64,000 bases of DNA from Micrasema longulum. Lineage: Eukaryota > Arthropoda > Insecta > Trichoptera > Brachycentridae. The notes beneath the pieces were generated by a model that ran no database searches, had not been told where the DNA came from, and saw only the letters and a program-made list of their open reading frames with translations. This document shows positions 1 through 10,349 of the stretch, piece after piece. The position numbers were made by a program, and so were the translations under genes. How positions within the stretch are numbered: the stretch's first letter is position 1; each line of letters starts with the position of its first letter. The DNA is taken from contig JAGVSM010001371.1 of NCBI GenBank assembly GCA_022494885.1, forward strand, positions 241,001 to 305,000, given 5' to 3'.

Positions 1-424
1 TAATTACTAGACTAAGTTTAATAGGGCGTTCGTTTTTTTTGTTTATTCAATAATTTCAAACTGCATATTCCTATAGAACAAAATAACTACATGTCTTCGT
101 TAAATTTTTTGAATATACCTTCTCTTGAGGATCGCAGGACAATAACTGACCTTATATTTTCATATGAAATCATTAATTCTAAATCCAATTTTTGTGAACT
201 CCTGGATTTAATAAATATTAATATACCAACACGTAGAAATAGACAAAATAGTCTATATTATTGTCACCATTCTCAAACTAACTATTTATGTCACTCACCG
301 CGCTTACACAGACTAGGAAATGAATCTACCTCTCATATCGACATTCTTAACTCGAGTCTAACGTCGAGTCTGTAAATTCAAATCATCTCTTTATAAATAT
401 TTTATGATGTTCTATAGTAACGAT
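1..424 (+). mobile_element. LINE 3' coding remnant (family L-A), interrupted by a solo LTR
   Basis: The frame at 91-375 reads like the extreme C-terminus of a non-LTR retrotransposon reverse transcriptase: SLEDRR near the start, a DLI..Y helix, a PTRRNR motif and a RLHRLGNE-like end. The same RLHRLGNE end recurs in LINE fragments at 28.4 and 60.7 kb. The copy enters the window from the left, so its 5' part cannot be judged. It continues after the LTR insertion at 1041. It is non-functional as seen here. Confidence 0.7.
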
Positions 425-1036
425 TGTGGGGGTGTGGCGTTTTGCTTACCTGTCGGGGTCTCTCTGTACACGCTGTGTGTAACTTTTATACTCACAGGCG
501 TGTGCGTGAGGTAGGATTAGGCTATCTTCCTTTTTACCTGCATCCATCCGCTCGGGGCCTCGCGTCCCTGTTGGAGCCTGCGATCGGTCCCGTCGGTACC
601 TTATGACCTCTCGCTCAACATCCTACTACGTTCTTTTCAGAAGGTGGCGGGGAAAAGGATTCACATATATATTATCACACAAGAAATAAGAACGGTTTAC
701 TTACATGGATAACACTATTTATTTTGTAAGAAACTGGCGTGTAATACAAAGATATTTTATTACACATTCAATAAAATTCTAACTTAATTCCAATTTTATA
801 CCTAACACGTGTTTTATAGAATACTCATTTTATGTGAGGAAGCACTGCAGTTGAACTTCGGACAAGGAGAGAAGAACGGGCCTTGAACTTCGCGCCTTTT
901 ATAGCCTTTGTCCTTGTCTCCCTCTACTTCCGGCTGGGTATCGAACCGCAGGCTGGTAACTTAACGAGCTGCGTTCGCTTGCGTGGTTTCGCTCCTCGGT
1001 AGGTCCTTGAGGATTGTCTATGACGGAGGCGCCACA
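425..1036 (-). mobile_element. solo LTR of an LTR retrotransposon
   Basis: A 612-bp block begins TGTGGGGG, ends GCGCCACA and is flanked by CGAT on both sides (421-424 and 1037-1040), consistent with a TG...CA LTR and a 4-bp target duplication. It splits the L-A LINE, whose 3' tail resumes directly after it. On the - strand there is a TATA motif (TATAAAAGG, around 897-904) followed about 135 nt downstream by AATAAA (756-761), the order expected in an LTR. No internal gag or pol is present, so it is a solo LTR. The superfamily cannot be assigned. Confidence 0.65.
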
Positions 1037-1040
1037 CGAT

Positions 1041-1300
1041 TAACAAATTATTTTCAAAAGCAACTTATGCCAACGATCTGGTGCATTCTCATTTCAAATT
1101 CATATATACCGACTTTTTAATATCGTTTGTATACTGACATACATACATAAATGTATATATTTTTGTTATTTTTTATTTATCTTTTTATACCCATGTTTTT
1201 TTATTGTTTTTAATTTTTGTAAATCAAACTAACTACTAATATTGTTATATTTTATAGTGTAAAAGGCACTTGTGCCGTGTAATAAATAAATTTTTAAAAA
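1041..1300 (+). mobile_element. LINE 3' UTR and tail (L-A, continuation)
   Basis: This is the AT-rich 3' UTR of the L-A copy displaced by the LTR. It ends with a short hairpin (AAAGGCACTTGTGCCGTG) followed by AATAAATAAAT, a typical LINE tail. A similar hairpin (AAAGGCACTGCGTGCCGTG) occurs at about 63675. Confidence 0.55.
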
Positions 1301-1317
1301 ACATTTAGTATTATTTG

Positions 1318-1718
1318 TATTAAATATATATTTATTTATACTTTGACGTTGTTTGTATTAGTTTTTTTATACAGAATAATGTTCCCTCACTGGAGTGTCC
1401 CGTGCCGAGGGAAACATTTTACAAAAAGTAAATCATGCCTTTAATTAGTTATTTATCAAAATTAACACTATAATAACAAAAAATGTAATTAATCTAATTA
1501 ACCTAATTATAATTAACATAATAAGCAATATAAACTAAAACAATCATAAAAAAATAAAACCAATTTAAATAGACCAATAGACCAAATTTCAGAAAAACAG
1601 TACATACATTTTACCTATTTGGCTTGATCCACTTATCGATCCGTGTGCAACCCACCTCCACTATCCATTTCTTAATAGCAATTTTATATTGCGAGTACAT
1701 ACTAATTGTCCTTATGGA
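1318..1718 (-). mobile_element. LINE 3' fragment (family L-B)
   Basis: This is the reverse complement of the + strand fragment at 4990-5462. Both share the tail hairpin region (CCCTCGG...CAGTGAGGGAACATTATTCTGT) and the coding stretch that reads IAIKKWIVEVGCTRIDKW-like. It is 5'-truncated. A (TA)n stretch lies just past its 5' edge near 1718-1735. Confidence 0.65.
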
Positions 1719-1745
1719 TATATATATATATATGTACATCAGCAA

Positions 1746-2384
1746 TAATTCTTAATGTTTTATTTTATTTACACCTGATTCTCTTTTTACCTGCTAAAAA
1801 GTTCCATGCAAAACAGACGAACGAAGCTTGAAATATTTACGCAAGATTAGTAAGAGAAAGCAAAGAAAGTGGAATTCACGATTAACTAGTAGTTGTTTTT
1901 AAACGAACTTGAGCATTTTTATTACAAATAATAACGGATTACTTTGTGACACGTGGAATTGTGAAGAACATTATATATAGCGACACAAGTGAGCTAAACT
2001 TAAAGTTGTTTTGAATTTGAAAACTGTTATTTTAATATAAAATAATCAAAAGATACAAGAACGAAGCCAAATATTTCTACAAGATAAGCTAATTGGTCAA
2101 CTGCTTAGGACAGACGCTCACCTAATTATTCACGTTTCAGGCTCTAAAACATATACATTATTGATATATTGGTTATCCAATAGATGGCAGTATATTTTGA
2201 TCGATATTATTTTTCGTGTTCATCCGATTGCATGTACTGTTAACAAGGCGTAATTCTTCATAATAAAAAGAAAATTAAGTTAATTATTTGCAATTAATGT
2301 TCTTACATCGCGAACCAATCAAAAACACTTCAGTGCTCACGGTGTTATGGGAGTACCAACTACTGTTGTATGGGCACATCCGCG
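1746..2384. other. gene-free AT-rich stretch
   Basis: No open frame, RNA gene or recognisable repeat was seen here. Confidence 0.4.
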
Positions 2385-2650
2385 GCAAATTTACGGAGAA
2401 TGTCACAGATCACACGTTCAAATTGGAAATGTGATGTTTGCAAAACCCAGGACCCAAGATCCAGAGCGTCCCGCCCTCAATTGATAAGTGTCAATCCTAC
2501 CTTGCCTATTGCCACCATCTCTATGGGCAATATATAGACTGAAATAAAATCACTTAGGGAAAGCAACCAACACATACCACAAGAATTCAACAGCTTTAAC
2601 AGTAATATTTTCACGGAACTGAGAGATATAAAACTCCACTAAAAAGCAAC
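2385..2650 (+). mobile_element. LINE ORF1 (PHD-finger) fragment
   Basis: Around 2398-2460 one frame reads MSQITRSNWKCDVCKTQDP, clearly homologous to the end of the PHD finger in the intact LINE ORF1 at 43658-44653 (MSQISRGNWKCESCKLQDP). Downstream similarity is patchy and the frame breaks. It is an old, decayed relative of the L-K element. Confidence 0.6.
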
Positions 2651-2659
2651 TCTAGAGTT

Positions 2660-2762
2660 TCTTATGGGTAAAAATGATTAACATGTATCAAATGTCAAGG
2701 GAAATAAGAAAACCATCAATAAGGCTTCTTTATAACTCATTGGTGCGAAGCAGATAATAATA
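2660..2762 (+). mobile_element. short LINE fragment (family L-C)
   Basis: The stretch around 2720-2755 reads IRLLYNSLVRSR, matching the IIRTLYNSLVRSRLE segment of the L-C element at 62345-63245. It is a small rearranged scrap. Confidence 0.4.
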
Positions 2763-3169
2763 AAAGTTAGTTTACAGTAAGTATATATAAAAGATAATGC
2801 GTCCAACTATGCGATATCATTTAAAAAATATTAATTAATTATTTCAAATCTGCTTCGACTCGATCCGCATTGAAAATGAAAGCTAAATTTCGAAAAATAA
2901 AGCTATAGATTACCCATGGAATTGTTGTTACAAAGTTTTTTTGACTTTTTGAAAGATATCCACTAAACCCTTACCAAATATTTTTATAAAAATATATTAA
3001 TAAATTAACAAAAATTATTAAACGGACAAAAGAAACATATTTCAGAGAAAAAAAACAAAAATTTGACGATGACAATAAATAAAAAAATTGGCAAATAATA
3101 AACAACATAACCAAAAGAAAATGTAATGTTTCTAATCCCATATAAACAATAAAACTTAATAATCAAGTA
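2763..3169. other. gene-free AT-rich stretch
   Basis: Nothing recognised. It may be decayed LINE sequence, because retrotransposon coding remnants lie on both sides. Confidence 0.3.
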
Positions 3170-4175
3170 ATTCTGGCAGATAAGGAACCAAAACAGATGG
3201 CTAGATTTCTTTTCTAAAGTCAGTGAAAATCTTGCAAAAAAACATTAATCCTGATTTTGAACTAAAAGGTTTAAGAATGGGAGCAAAAATGGCTGATTTA
3301 AATGTCAACTGTCTTTTGTACGCTGATGATACCGTGCTTCTTGCTAACAACAAAGAAGAACTGCTATTCTTAGTAACAAAGGTCTACGATGGATACAAGG
3401 GAATCGATTTGCTGATGAATGTCGATAAATCGCATTCGATGGTTTTTGAAAGAAATGAAAGTGTGTCTAAATGTGAAATAACTGTGAATGGAGTTTTACT
3501 AAAACAAGTAGAGGAATTTGTGTATCTAGGAAGTATGTTTACTTAGGATGGAATGACTGATAAAGATATTGAAATGAGGGTGACTGCCGGGAACAGAGTG
3601 AACGGTGCACTCGACCTTGGCAAACAAATGTTTGTTGCAAGAGGCAACATTAGCAGTTCAGAATGGAGTCCTGGTTTCGACCCTGATATATGAGAGCGAT
3701 GTATGGACTTGGAAAAACAGGGATGAAAGTAGGCTAAATCCTGTCGAAATGCGATCTCTCAGGTGAATGTGTGGTAAAACTATAAACGATAGATGCACAA
3801 ATGTTGAGATTCATACATTATGTAACGCTGAGATAAGCATTATCGGCAAAATCAAGAAAGGAGCTCTGCGCTGGTTTGGACATGTAAAGCAAATGGACAG
3901 CGAAGGAACAGCTAAGAATATTTACAATGCGAATGTTGATGGATACAGAAATAGAGGAAGACTGAGAAAGACATGGCATGAACAAATCCAACAGATACTT
4001 GAAGACGGACATGTTAAAAGTCGGAATAATCGCGCGTGTATGAAAAAATGTATGAATGTAAATGAAGCGAGATCTGTATGCAAAAATTGAGTGATGTGGT
4101 GTTCTATCCTCTCTGCCTACCCTTACGGGAAAACGGCGCGATGGTTTGTTGTTGATGTTATATCCTTGAAAATAG
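3170..4175 (+). mobile_element. RTE-like LINE 3' half, decayed
   Basis: The frame at 3223-3546 contains the catalytic LLYADDTVLLA motif (RT motif C) and stops at 3544. Sequence to about 3760 continues the palm and thumb in shifted frames. The frame at 3767-4090 holds the C-terminal signature LRWFGHV...NRGRLRKTWHEQI, typical of RTE-type elements. The 3' UTR (CTCTCTGCCTACCCTTACGG, ending in TTG-rich DNA) is shared with copies at 22570-23120 (+) and 14940-15180 (-). An in-frame stop and a frameshift make it a pseudo-copy. Confidence 0.8.
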
Positions 4176-4743
4176 TGTAAATAGAGGAAAACGAAATAAA
4201 AAAAACATAAAATTACTTATATTGATTTTACACTCTTATTTTATATAATTTATGAAAGATGGTGGAGTTCTATAATTGAGAATATATATAAAGAACGTTA
4301 ATTCTGTTTACTTAAAAATGTATGTATTTTATGTATTCTTGTTGATCTTCCAAATAAATTTTAAAAAAATATATATAAATAGTTTGCCAGTACAAGTAAA
4401 AAAATTATACTTTCACTGCCCCTTTCACTTTGAGTTTAACAAATTATATGGAGGATCTTCACCGGATATTGTCATTCATCTTCATGGCCAAATAAAACAA
4501 AAAAAATACGTCAAAAGTTGTTTTTACTATCACATTAGCCTTTATTATTTCATAACGTTAGATTAGATTATAGTTATCGCTATTTGAAAATTTCCTAACT
4601 CCGACGCCCTTCCTATGAGATACTAAAAGATAAATGATGCGTGTAGCACCGCTTATTTCAAACTTATTAACTAGATCAATGTAATCAAATCACAGCGGAA
4701 GGATTGTAAGTAGGTAGGTACCACGTTTGACAATTTCAAAACG
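4176..4743. other. gene-free stretch
   Basis: AT-rich. A 96-codon open frame at 4276-4566 has low-complexity hydrophobic content and no recognisable domain; I treat it as chance. Confidence 0.4.
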
Positions 4744-4764
4744 TAAAGCTAGGGTTTCCTAGGA

Positions 4765-4961
4765 CAGCGGTGCCCATATTTTAACGGCCGTGGTGAAAAG
4801 TGATGCGGTTGACAGCCGTCGTAACGGTGATTAGAAAGTGGTTTCCTATAAAAATGGTGTTGATAACACCGTTAAAAAATAAAACCACTCTCTATTCACC
4901 ACTACGACGGCTGCCTACCGCATCACCGTTCACTACGGCCGTTAAGATACGGGCACCGCTG
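4765..4961. mobile_element. hAT-like foldback MITE (197 bp)
   Basis: The ends are CAGCGGTGCCC and GGGCACCGCTG, and the two halves are near-complete inverted repeats of about 98 bp (GGCCGT, GCCGTCGT and GTGGTTT blocks recur inverted). It is flanked by the identical 8-mer TCCTAGGA at 4757-4764 and 4962-4969. An 8-bp duplication and CAG(N)GGTGCCC-type ends fit the hAT superfamily. There is no coding capacity. The flanks (4744-4756 and 4970-4982) are themselves inverted repeats, so the empty site would be a 34-bp perfect palindrome. Confidence 0.8.
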
Positions 4962-4989
4962 TCCTAGGAAACCCTAGCTTTAGCGAAAC

Positions 4990-5462
4990 TACTCCCCTTT
5001 ATTGGATAAAGACGGCACAGAATACGGCATCTCTTCTTTCCTACGCTCATAAGATGATTGGCCCACTACTCGGTTAAAGTGTACAATCTACTTCCATTAT
5101 CCATAAGAACAATTAGTAAGTTCTCACAATATAAAATTGCTATTAAGAAATGGATAGTGGAGGTGGGTTGCACACGGATCGATGAGTGGATGAAGCCAAA
5201 TATGCAAAATGTGTGTACTGAAAATTTTTCGATTAGTCTATATAAATTGGTTATGTTTTTTATGATTATTTTAGTAAATATTGTTTATTATTTTAATGAT
5301 AATCAAGTTAATTGGATTAATTACGTTTTTTTACAACTTGATTAAATAGCTAATTTAAGGCTTGCTTCGCACTTTGTAAAAGGTTTCCCTCGGTACGAGA
5401 TACCCCAGTGAGGGAACATTATTCTGTATATAAAAAAGAATACAAACAATGTTAAAGTATAA
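4990..5462 (+). mobile_element. LINE 3' fragment (family L-B)
   Basis: The frame at 5058-5345 begins with a LINE C-terminal signature (VYNLLPLSIRTISKFSQYK) and is followed by a 3' UTR whose tail, CCCTCGGTACGAG...CAGTGAGGG then AAATAAATAAATA, matches the copies at 1318-1718 and 24160-24405. 5'-truncated. Confidence 0.7.
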
Positions 5463-5465
5463 ATA

Positions 5466-5935
5466 AATAAATATATACCTCGGTGAAAAATTTCAACGCT
5501 TATCAGTTCATGGTTTACCTCTTCGTTATAATTCTCAAGGCACTCTCTTAATACCCATCCACAATTCCTTTTTCTTCTCTAACTCATATAGTGTCCATGC
5601 GGCTCGACTGTGGAATTATCTCCCATCCACCATCAAAGATGTTACTACAATATCTCTGTTTAAATCACATCTAAAGAAACATCCCCTTTTCTCTTCCTTA
5701 ATCTCTCCTCTTTTCCTCTTTCCTCTTTTTTCCTTTTTCACGTTGAGTAATAGTATTGATTTAAGGTTATTTAAACAAAAATACCTTTATTTCTATTTTT
5801 AAATATCTTTAGCCTTTTTTTTATCTTTGTTTTCTATTAAAATAAAACTTTTTTTTGTTGGTTGGAAGAAATTGCCATTCGGCAATAAGTCCGCCAATGT
5901 ACAATTGACATTATGTAAAAAAATAAATAAAAAAA
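5466..5935 (+). mobile_element. LINE 3' fragment (family L-E, CR1-like)
   Basis: Reading through 5550-5690 gives a LINE C-terminus (AARLWNYLPSTIKDV..ISLFKSHLKKH), then a pyrimidine-rich UTR. The 3' end contains GAAGAAATTGCCATTCGGCA and AATAAGTCCGCCAATGTAC, then AAATAAATAAAAA. A second copy of the tail is nested in another LINE at 34594-34855. Confidence 0.7.
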
Positions 5936-6296
5936 ATAAGAGACTCATATTTATTTATGCATTAGCCGTAGGCAAAGTTAAATGGCGAGATGTTTACATA
6001 CTAGCCAACGCAATGCATGAAAATAGTTTTCAATGTTTATACTACATTCTAGACTGCCTGTTATAGGAAAAATAATTTAAAATCATAAATACGCTGGTCA
6101 TATAACTAGCGTGCACTTCCACCTACTGCCAATGACTGACTGATTAAACGTATTGCTTTGTTTGTTTTGTCTCTCACACAAACACCGGCCACAAAACAGC
6201 GCGTTTGTCTTCCTTGTTATAATATGTTATATTCTCGTGCTCTTTATTTTACAGTTAACCAGGTTTATTGTGGATTGGCATCACTTTCATTCGTAT
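5936..6296. other. gene-free stretch
   Basis: Nothing recognised beyond AT-rich DNA. Confidence 0.3.
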
Positions 6297-6704
6297 AACT
6301 GAACGTAGTTATGCAGAAAGCAGCCAGTCCACAATTTCGAAAAAATTAGATATTGGTGTTATCGGTTGAGTGAGATCAATTCTATGTTCTGCTGAAAACA
6401 GCTAGATCGCTTTCATAAAAAAAAACTATAAAAATCACCTTATGAAAATAGTGCCGATCACAAAAACGGTATTTCTCAATTTGCAGAAAACACCCACAGG
6501 ACTAGAAAAATCTTACGGTACTTTAAAATTCATTTACACTATTTAAATACATAATAAGATTCTTGTTTGTAATACTAAAAAAAACTAAAGTATTCATTGT
6601 TGATCATTTGTCAAAGTCAAAAACATTCCAACTGTTGTGTAGATTTGATAATTCACTCTTCACTTTTCTGTGGCTGGCTGCTTTCTGCATAACTACGTTT
6701 AACT
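6297..6704. mobile_element. MITE-M1, complete copy (~405 bp)
   Basis: The terminal inverted repeats run GAACGTAGTTATGCAGAAAG then CAGCCAG on the left and the reverse complement CTGGCTGCTTTCTGCATAAC then TACGTTTA on the right. A second full copy is at 25614-26052, sharing internal sequence such as TCTCAATTTGCAGAAAACAC. Partial copies are at 6705-6800 and 46495-46605. There is no open frame. The target duplication is not clear; the superfamily is not assigned. Confidence 0.75.
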
Positions 6705-6800
6705 GATGTGTAGACTAGATTATTCACTCTTTTCACAAAAGCACTATTATTTAATTTTTAATTTTTATATGGTTGGCGGTTTCCTGCATAACTACGTAAA
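6705..6800. mobile_element. MITE-M1 right-end fragment
   Basis: It repeats the right end of MITE-M1 (GTGTAGA..ATTCACTCTTTTCAC ... TCCTGCATAACTACGT), directly abutting the complete copy. Confidence 0.5.
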
Positions 6801-7531
6801 ATTATTTTTCTCATAGTAAGGATAAATATTTAACGTATTTAAATCCAGCTACTCATACAAATTTTATTTACCAAATCCGATGCGAAATGACGATTCGTAG
6901 ATATCAAAGAATACCACTTTATCATTTCAATAAATAAGAGAGATATATCAAGTCTTGCATCGTATGTAGACTCGTATTATATCGCAGCCACACAAGAGTT
7001 AAAGAGCAAAAATAATTATTTATTCATTTTAGATTCTTATATCTGAATAATTTCGCTTACATACTAAGGCAGCGCCTGAAAATAGTTTTTAGTTTTATAT
7101 ACTCCTTTCTGAACTTGGTTTTATGTCCATTATTTTAAAACTAAACAAATATAAATCATGGTCTTCATAATGGATAATATCCATGGTCAGTGGGGGATAG
7201 GGCAATGCACAGGTATTCCAAATGCATTTTTGTTTAATGGAAAACAACAAGAACAAGAAATTCGTTTACGTTTATTTATTAAGCATAAATATTATCCAGC
7301 GTATATGCAGCTATCAAAATGCTCAGTGCAACGCGAAAATGGATACAAAAATGTTTTCTTACGCGCGGTAAATATTAAAGCTTTTAATTTTACTACGAAG
7401 TTTCTAGAGAATAAGTGAAAAAAATACTAAAAATGATTTTGATAAAAATGAGCTACATTGAGCGAAGTCACTAGTTCTCCGAAATCAACCAATGACAAAG
7501 TAGTATGATATATTTCCGGTTCCCGGAAAGC
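6801..7531. other. gene-free stretch
   Basis: It contains one 86-codon open frame (7158-7418) with no recognisable domain. Nothing else was seen. Confidence 0.35.
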
Positions 7532-7977
7532 CAATTTAATTAATTTATTTAAACACAACATATACACAACAAACATATATTCAATACGTACATATTATAA
7601 AAAAATAGAAAAATACACGAAAGAGACTCATGTCAAAGTAGTAGGAGAATCCTTATCCGGATAACCCCTTCGGATACATGGAACATATCAATATCCAGAG
7701 CGATATTGTTCAGCATAGCGGTAGCTCTTCCAACAGGCATAACCATAGGCAGGTTGGTTCTGTACATCGGAATATGAAACAATCTATGCTGACGCTGTCT
7801 TAGGTAATTATCGGGAACATACAAACCAATGCTCATCATAATCTCAGAATTATCGATTACACCGCGCAGCAATCGATAAAAATGTGAGGTCAAATACACA
7901 TTCCTTCTAGTCTCTAAACTGTTGTAGCCAAGCATACCCTTGAGAAACTCGGTCGGGTAGAGCCAAGGATAATACCC
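7532..7977 (-). mobile_element. LINE 3' fragment (family L-C, jockey-like)
   Basis: The - strand frame (7633-7998) encodes YYPWLYPTEFLKGMLGYNSL ... IGLYVPDNYLRQRQHRLF ... TNLPMVMPVGRA, the C-terminus of the RT protein also present at 62345-63245 (-) and 21325-22025 (+). The 3' tail is AAATAAATTAATT. It is cut at about 7977 by an FBk repeat; related sequence resumes at 9713. Confidence 0.75.
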
Positions 7978-8426
7978 GGAATATGGGAGTCTTGGCATTT
8001 ACAGGGCTTATGACCTGTCATTGGCTGGTTTAAGTGGCCACTTTACACACTGTAACGTTCACCATTCTGCCTATGTTTGAACATCCAAATTTCTTCAACG
8101 CTTGAATCAGTTAATGTTTGTGAAGTTAAAAAGCTGAAACCTTTATTTATGCGAGTGAGATTCGTCTTATTGAATTATTTCACCTACATACTAGGTAACG
8201 CCTGAAATTTTTATTTTTTTCAATTTCTATACTTCTTCATAAACCAGGTGGATTAATCAACAATTTCGTAAACAAGAACTGGATTTAACTCCCTAGGGAG
8301 TTAAATAGTCAAGACTCTAGACTTTTGTGAAGTAAAAGATCTGAATAATCAAACGTAGGCAGAATGGCGAATGTTACAGTGTGTAAAGTAGTTACTTAAA
8401 CTAGCCAATGAAAGTTCATAAGCCCT
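7978..8426. repeat. FBk foldback repeat, interrupted by a LINE
   Basis: The left arm (ATTTACAGGGCTTATGACCT ... GGCTGGTTTAAGTGGCCACT) starts at 7990 and the inverted right arm ends at 8426 (AGCCAATGAAAG..CATAAGCCCTG). A central CTCCCTAGGGAG palindrome lies near 8291-8302. The outer end of the right arm (CCTAGACTCCCGTATTCCC ... CTCTCTGTTGCAACAAA) is displaced to 9562-9628 by the L-D LINE insertion. Confidence 0.75.
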
Positions 8427-9561
8427 GTTTGTACCATTTATATGCCGATGATTTGCAATTGTATATTCATTTCGAGCCCGTCGACATTGTTGAAACACAT
8501 AGAGTAATGTCACTTGCACTCGACCATATATCTTCATGGACAAAAAAACATAGACTTCTCATAAATCCAACAAAAACCCAAATTGTACTTGTTGGTAGTA
8601 AACAAATGTATTCAAAGGTGAATTTTTCCACACTTCCTCTTTTCAAAATAGATGGTACAGAAATTCCATTCATGACTTCAGTCAAAAACTTAGGTATTAT
8701 CATTCATAAGCATTTAGAGTGGCACGATCAGGTTAACGAAGTTAGTCGTAAACTTTATAGCAGTTTGCACTCACTTAAAAGATTACAGAATTTCTTGCCA
8801 ATTAATGTTAAACAAACATTAGTCCAGAGCTTACTTCTTTTACTCCTTGACTACGCGGATGTATGTTATCCAGATACTAACTCTGAATTGCCTGATAAGT
8901 AAGAACGATTGCAGAATATTTGTATTCGTTATATCTTTAATCTTCGCAAATTTGACCACATAACCGAGTATCGCACGCAACTACACTGGCTCAGTATCGG
9001 GCATAGAAGAAACATTTACATTCTATCACTTCTTCGCAATATTTTAAATAATCCCACTTCGCCTGTTTATCTGAGAGAGCTCATCCAACCTCTTTCACAA
9101 CACGGACTATCTCTTCGTTCTAGTAACGAGAGAACCCTTTTAATACCCTGTCATCGCTCTAATTTTTTTTGCCTCCTCTTTCACAGTAGTAGCCGCTCGA
9201 TTGTGGAATAATCTACCCACTAATGTTAGAGACGCCCCTTCTTTATTTACATTTAAGTCGAGATTGAAATGTCACTATCTAAATATTTAAATTGTTCCTT
9301 TATCCTTCTTCTTTCCTTCCCATCCCCTCTCCTCTCTTCATAGTGTTAATTTTATTTTTTTTAATATATTTATTTTTGTTAATCTTTGCTTTTAATTTTT
9401 GTGTAAAATTGTAAGATTCAATATGTCCATGTATTTATAATTTTCTCAAACTGAACGGTTTGGGTAGGTAGGAAGAAATTGCCTTAAGGCAATATGCCCG
9501 CCCTTATATGTATATTTATTGTATATGTATATAAAGTGTCAATAAATAAATAAATAAATAA
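8427..9561 (+). mobile_element. 5'-truncated LINE (family L-D, CR1-like)
   Basis: The frame starts inside the palm with LYHLYADDLQLYIHF (motif C YADD) and runs to a stop at 8900-8902. The same product continues at 8903-9211 (RLQNICIRYIFNLRKFDHIT ... LHWLSIGHRRN) and then a LWNNLP-type C-terminus in another frame. The UTR ends with GAAGAAATTGCCTTAAGGCA then AATAAATAAATAAATAAATG. One stop and one frameshift were seen. It is inserted in the right arm of the FBk foldback, so it is younger than that repeat. A reverse-strand relative is at 33945-35063. Confidence 0.85.
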
Positions 9562-9628
9562 ATGCCTAGACTCCCGTATTCCCTTCTCGAAAATGTTCTC
9601 CCTCTCTGTTGCAACAAATTTCAAGTTT
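9562..9628. repeat. FBk right-arm outer end
   Basis: It carries CCTAGACTCCCGTATTCCC through CTCTCTGTTGCAACAAATTT, the distal end of the FBk arm whose proximal part stops at 8426. Confidence 0.7.
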
Positions 9629-9712
9629 TTCCTTTGATTTAACGATTGAATTAGGAGAAACTGTACTAATAAAATAACTTTTTGAGTTGTACCACTATTA
9701 ATCCCAGGGTGC

Positions 9713-9935
9713 GTCGGGTAGAGCCAAGGATTATACCCGCATTCCTCATGTAGAGATATCTCAGAAACTTCTTTCGTATTTTCTCTATCATAAGAGAGTA
9801 CTCCAGTTCATGTGGCCCCCAAATCATCGAGCCACTCTCGTTTTACTTCGCACTGAGGAGTTGTACAGAGTTCTCAGTATGTAGGTATTTTCGAAAACCC
9901 TGCCAGTACGCAGAACGAATCCTAACATTTTCAAT
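9713..9935 (-). mobile_element. LINE fragment (family L-C), upstream half
   Basis: On the - strand it encodes the region before PWLYPT: the thumb around 'SLVRSKTRVARWFGGHM' -like sequence and RYLYMRNAG. A ~27-bp segment (TCGGGTAGAGCCAAGGAT and onward) is present both here (from ~9709) and at the broken edge of the 7532-7977 fragment, differing at one base. This suggests the two fragments were one element split by the FBk insertion. Confidence 0.6.
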
Positions 9936-10349
9936 CCTAATCCAAATCTTCAATCCTAATAATCCAATACATCAGCCAGGACAACTCACCGCAGAAAATT
10001 TGAGAAGTCACAGGCGGAGTTATTGAAAAATCACAAAAATCATAGCGCTGATAATTCGACTCATGAAAATATTTGTTTGGTTCGAAATATTCGTTCGAAA
10101 TATTTTTTTTAAAACCACTGAACTTTCTTATTACGTTATTTATGTCCAGAACATGAACTTGCGACGTTTATGTTCAGCAAATATGGAAGATTTTATTTTA
10201 ACAAGACAGTTGTCGCAAATGCGGTCGTTATGAAAATCGCCCATGCGGACCAAAACAATATTTGATTATCAACCACGAATAAAAATTAAAGGAAAAATTC
10301 ATATTTATGGCAAACCTTTAAAAATTTTAATATTTTTTTTGTGTTTTTT
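9936..10349. other. gene-free stretch
   Basis: Nothing recognised. An open frame beginning at 10243 only becomes LINE-like after about 10360. Confidence 0.35.

Noticed and set aside
4276..4566. Small membrane protein gene
   Set aside because: Low-complexity, AT-driven hydrophobic frame without a promoter, homologue or repeat support.
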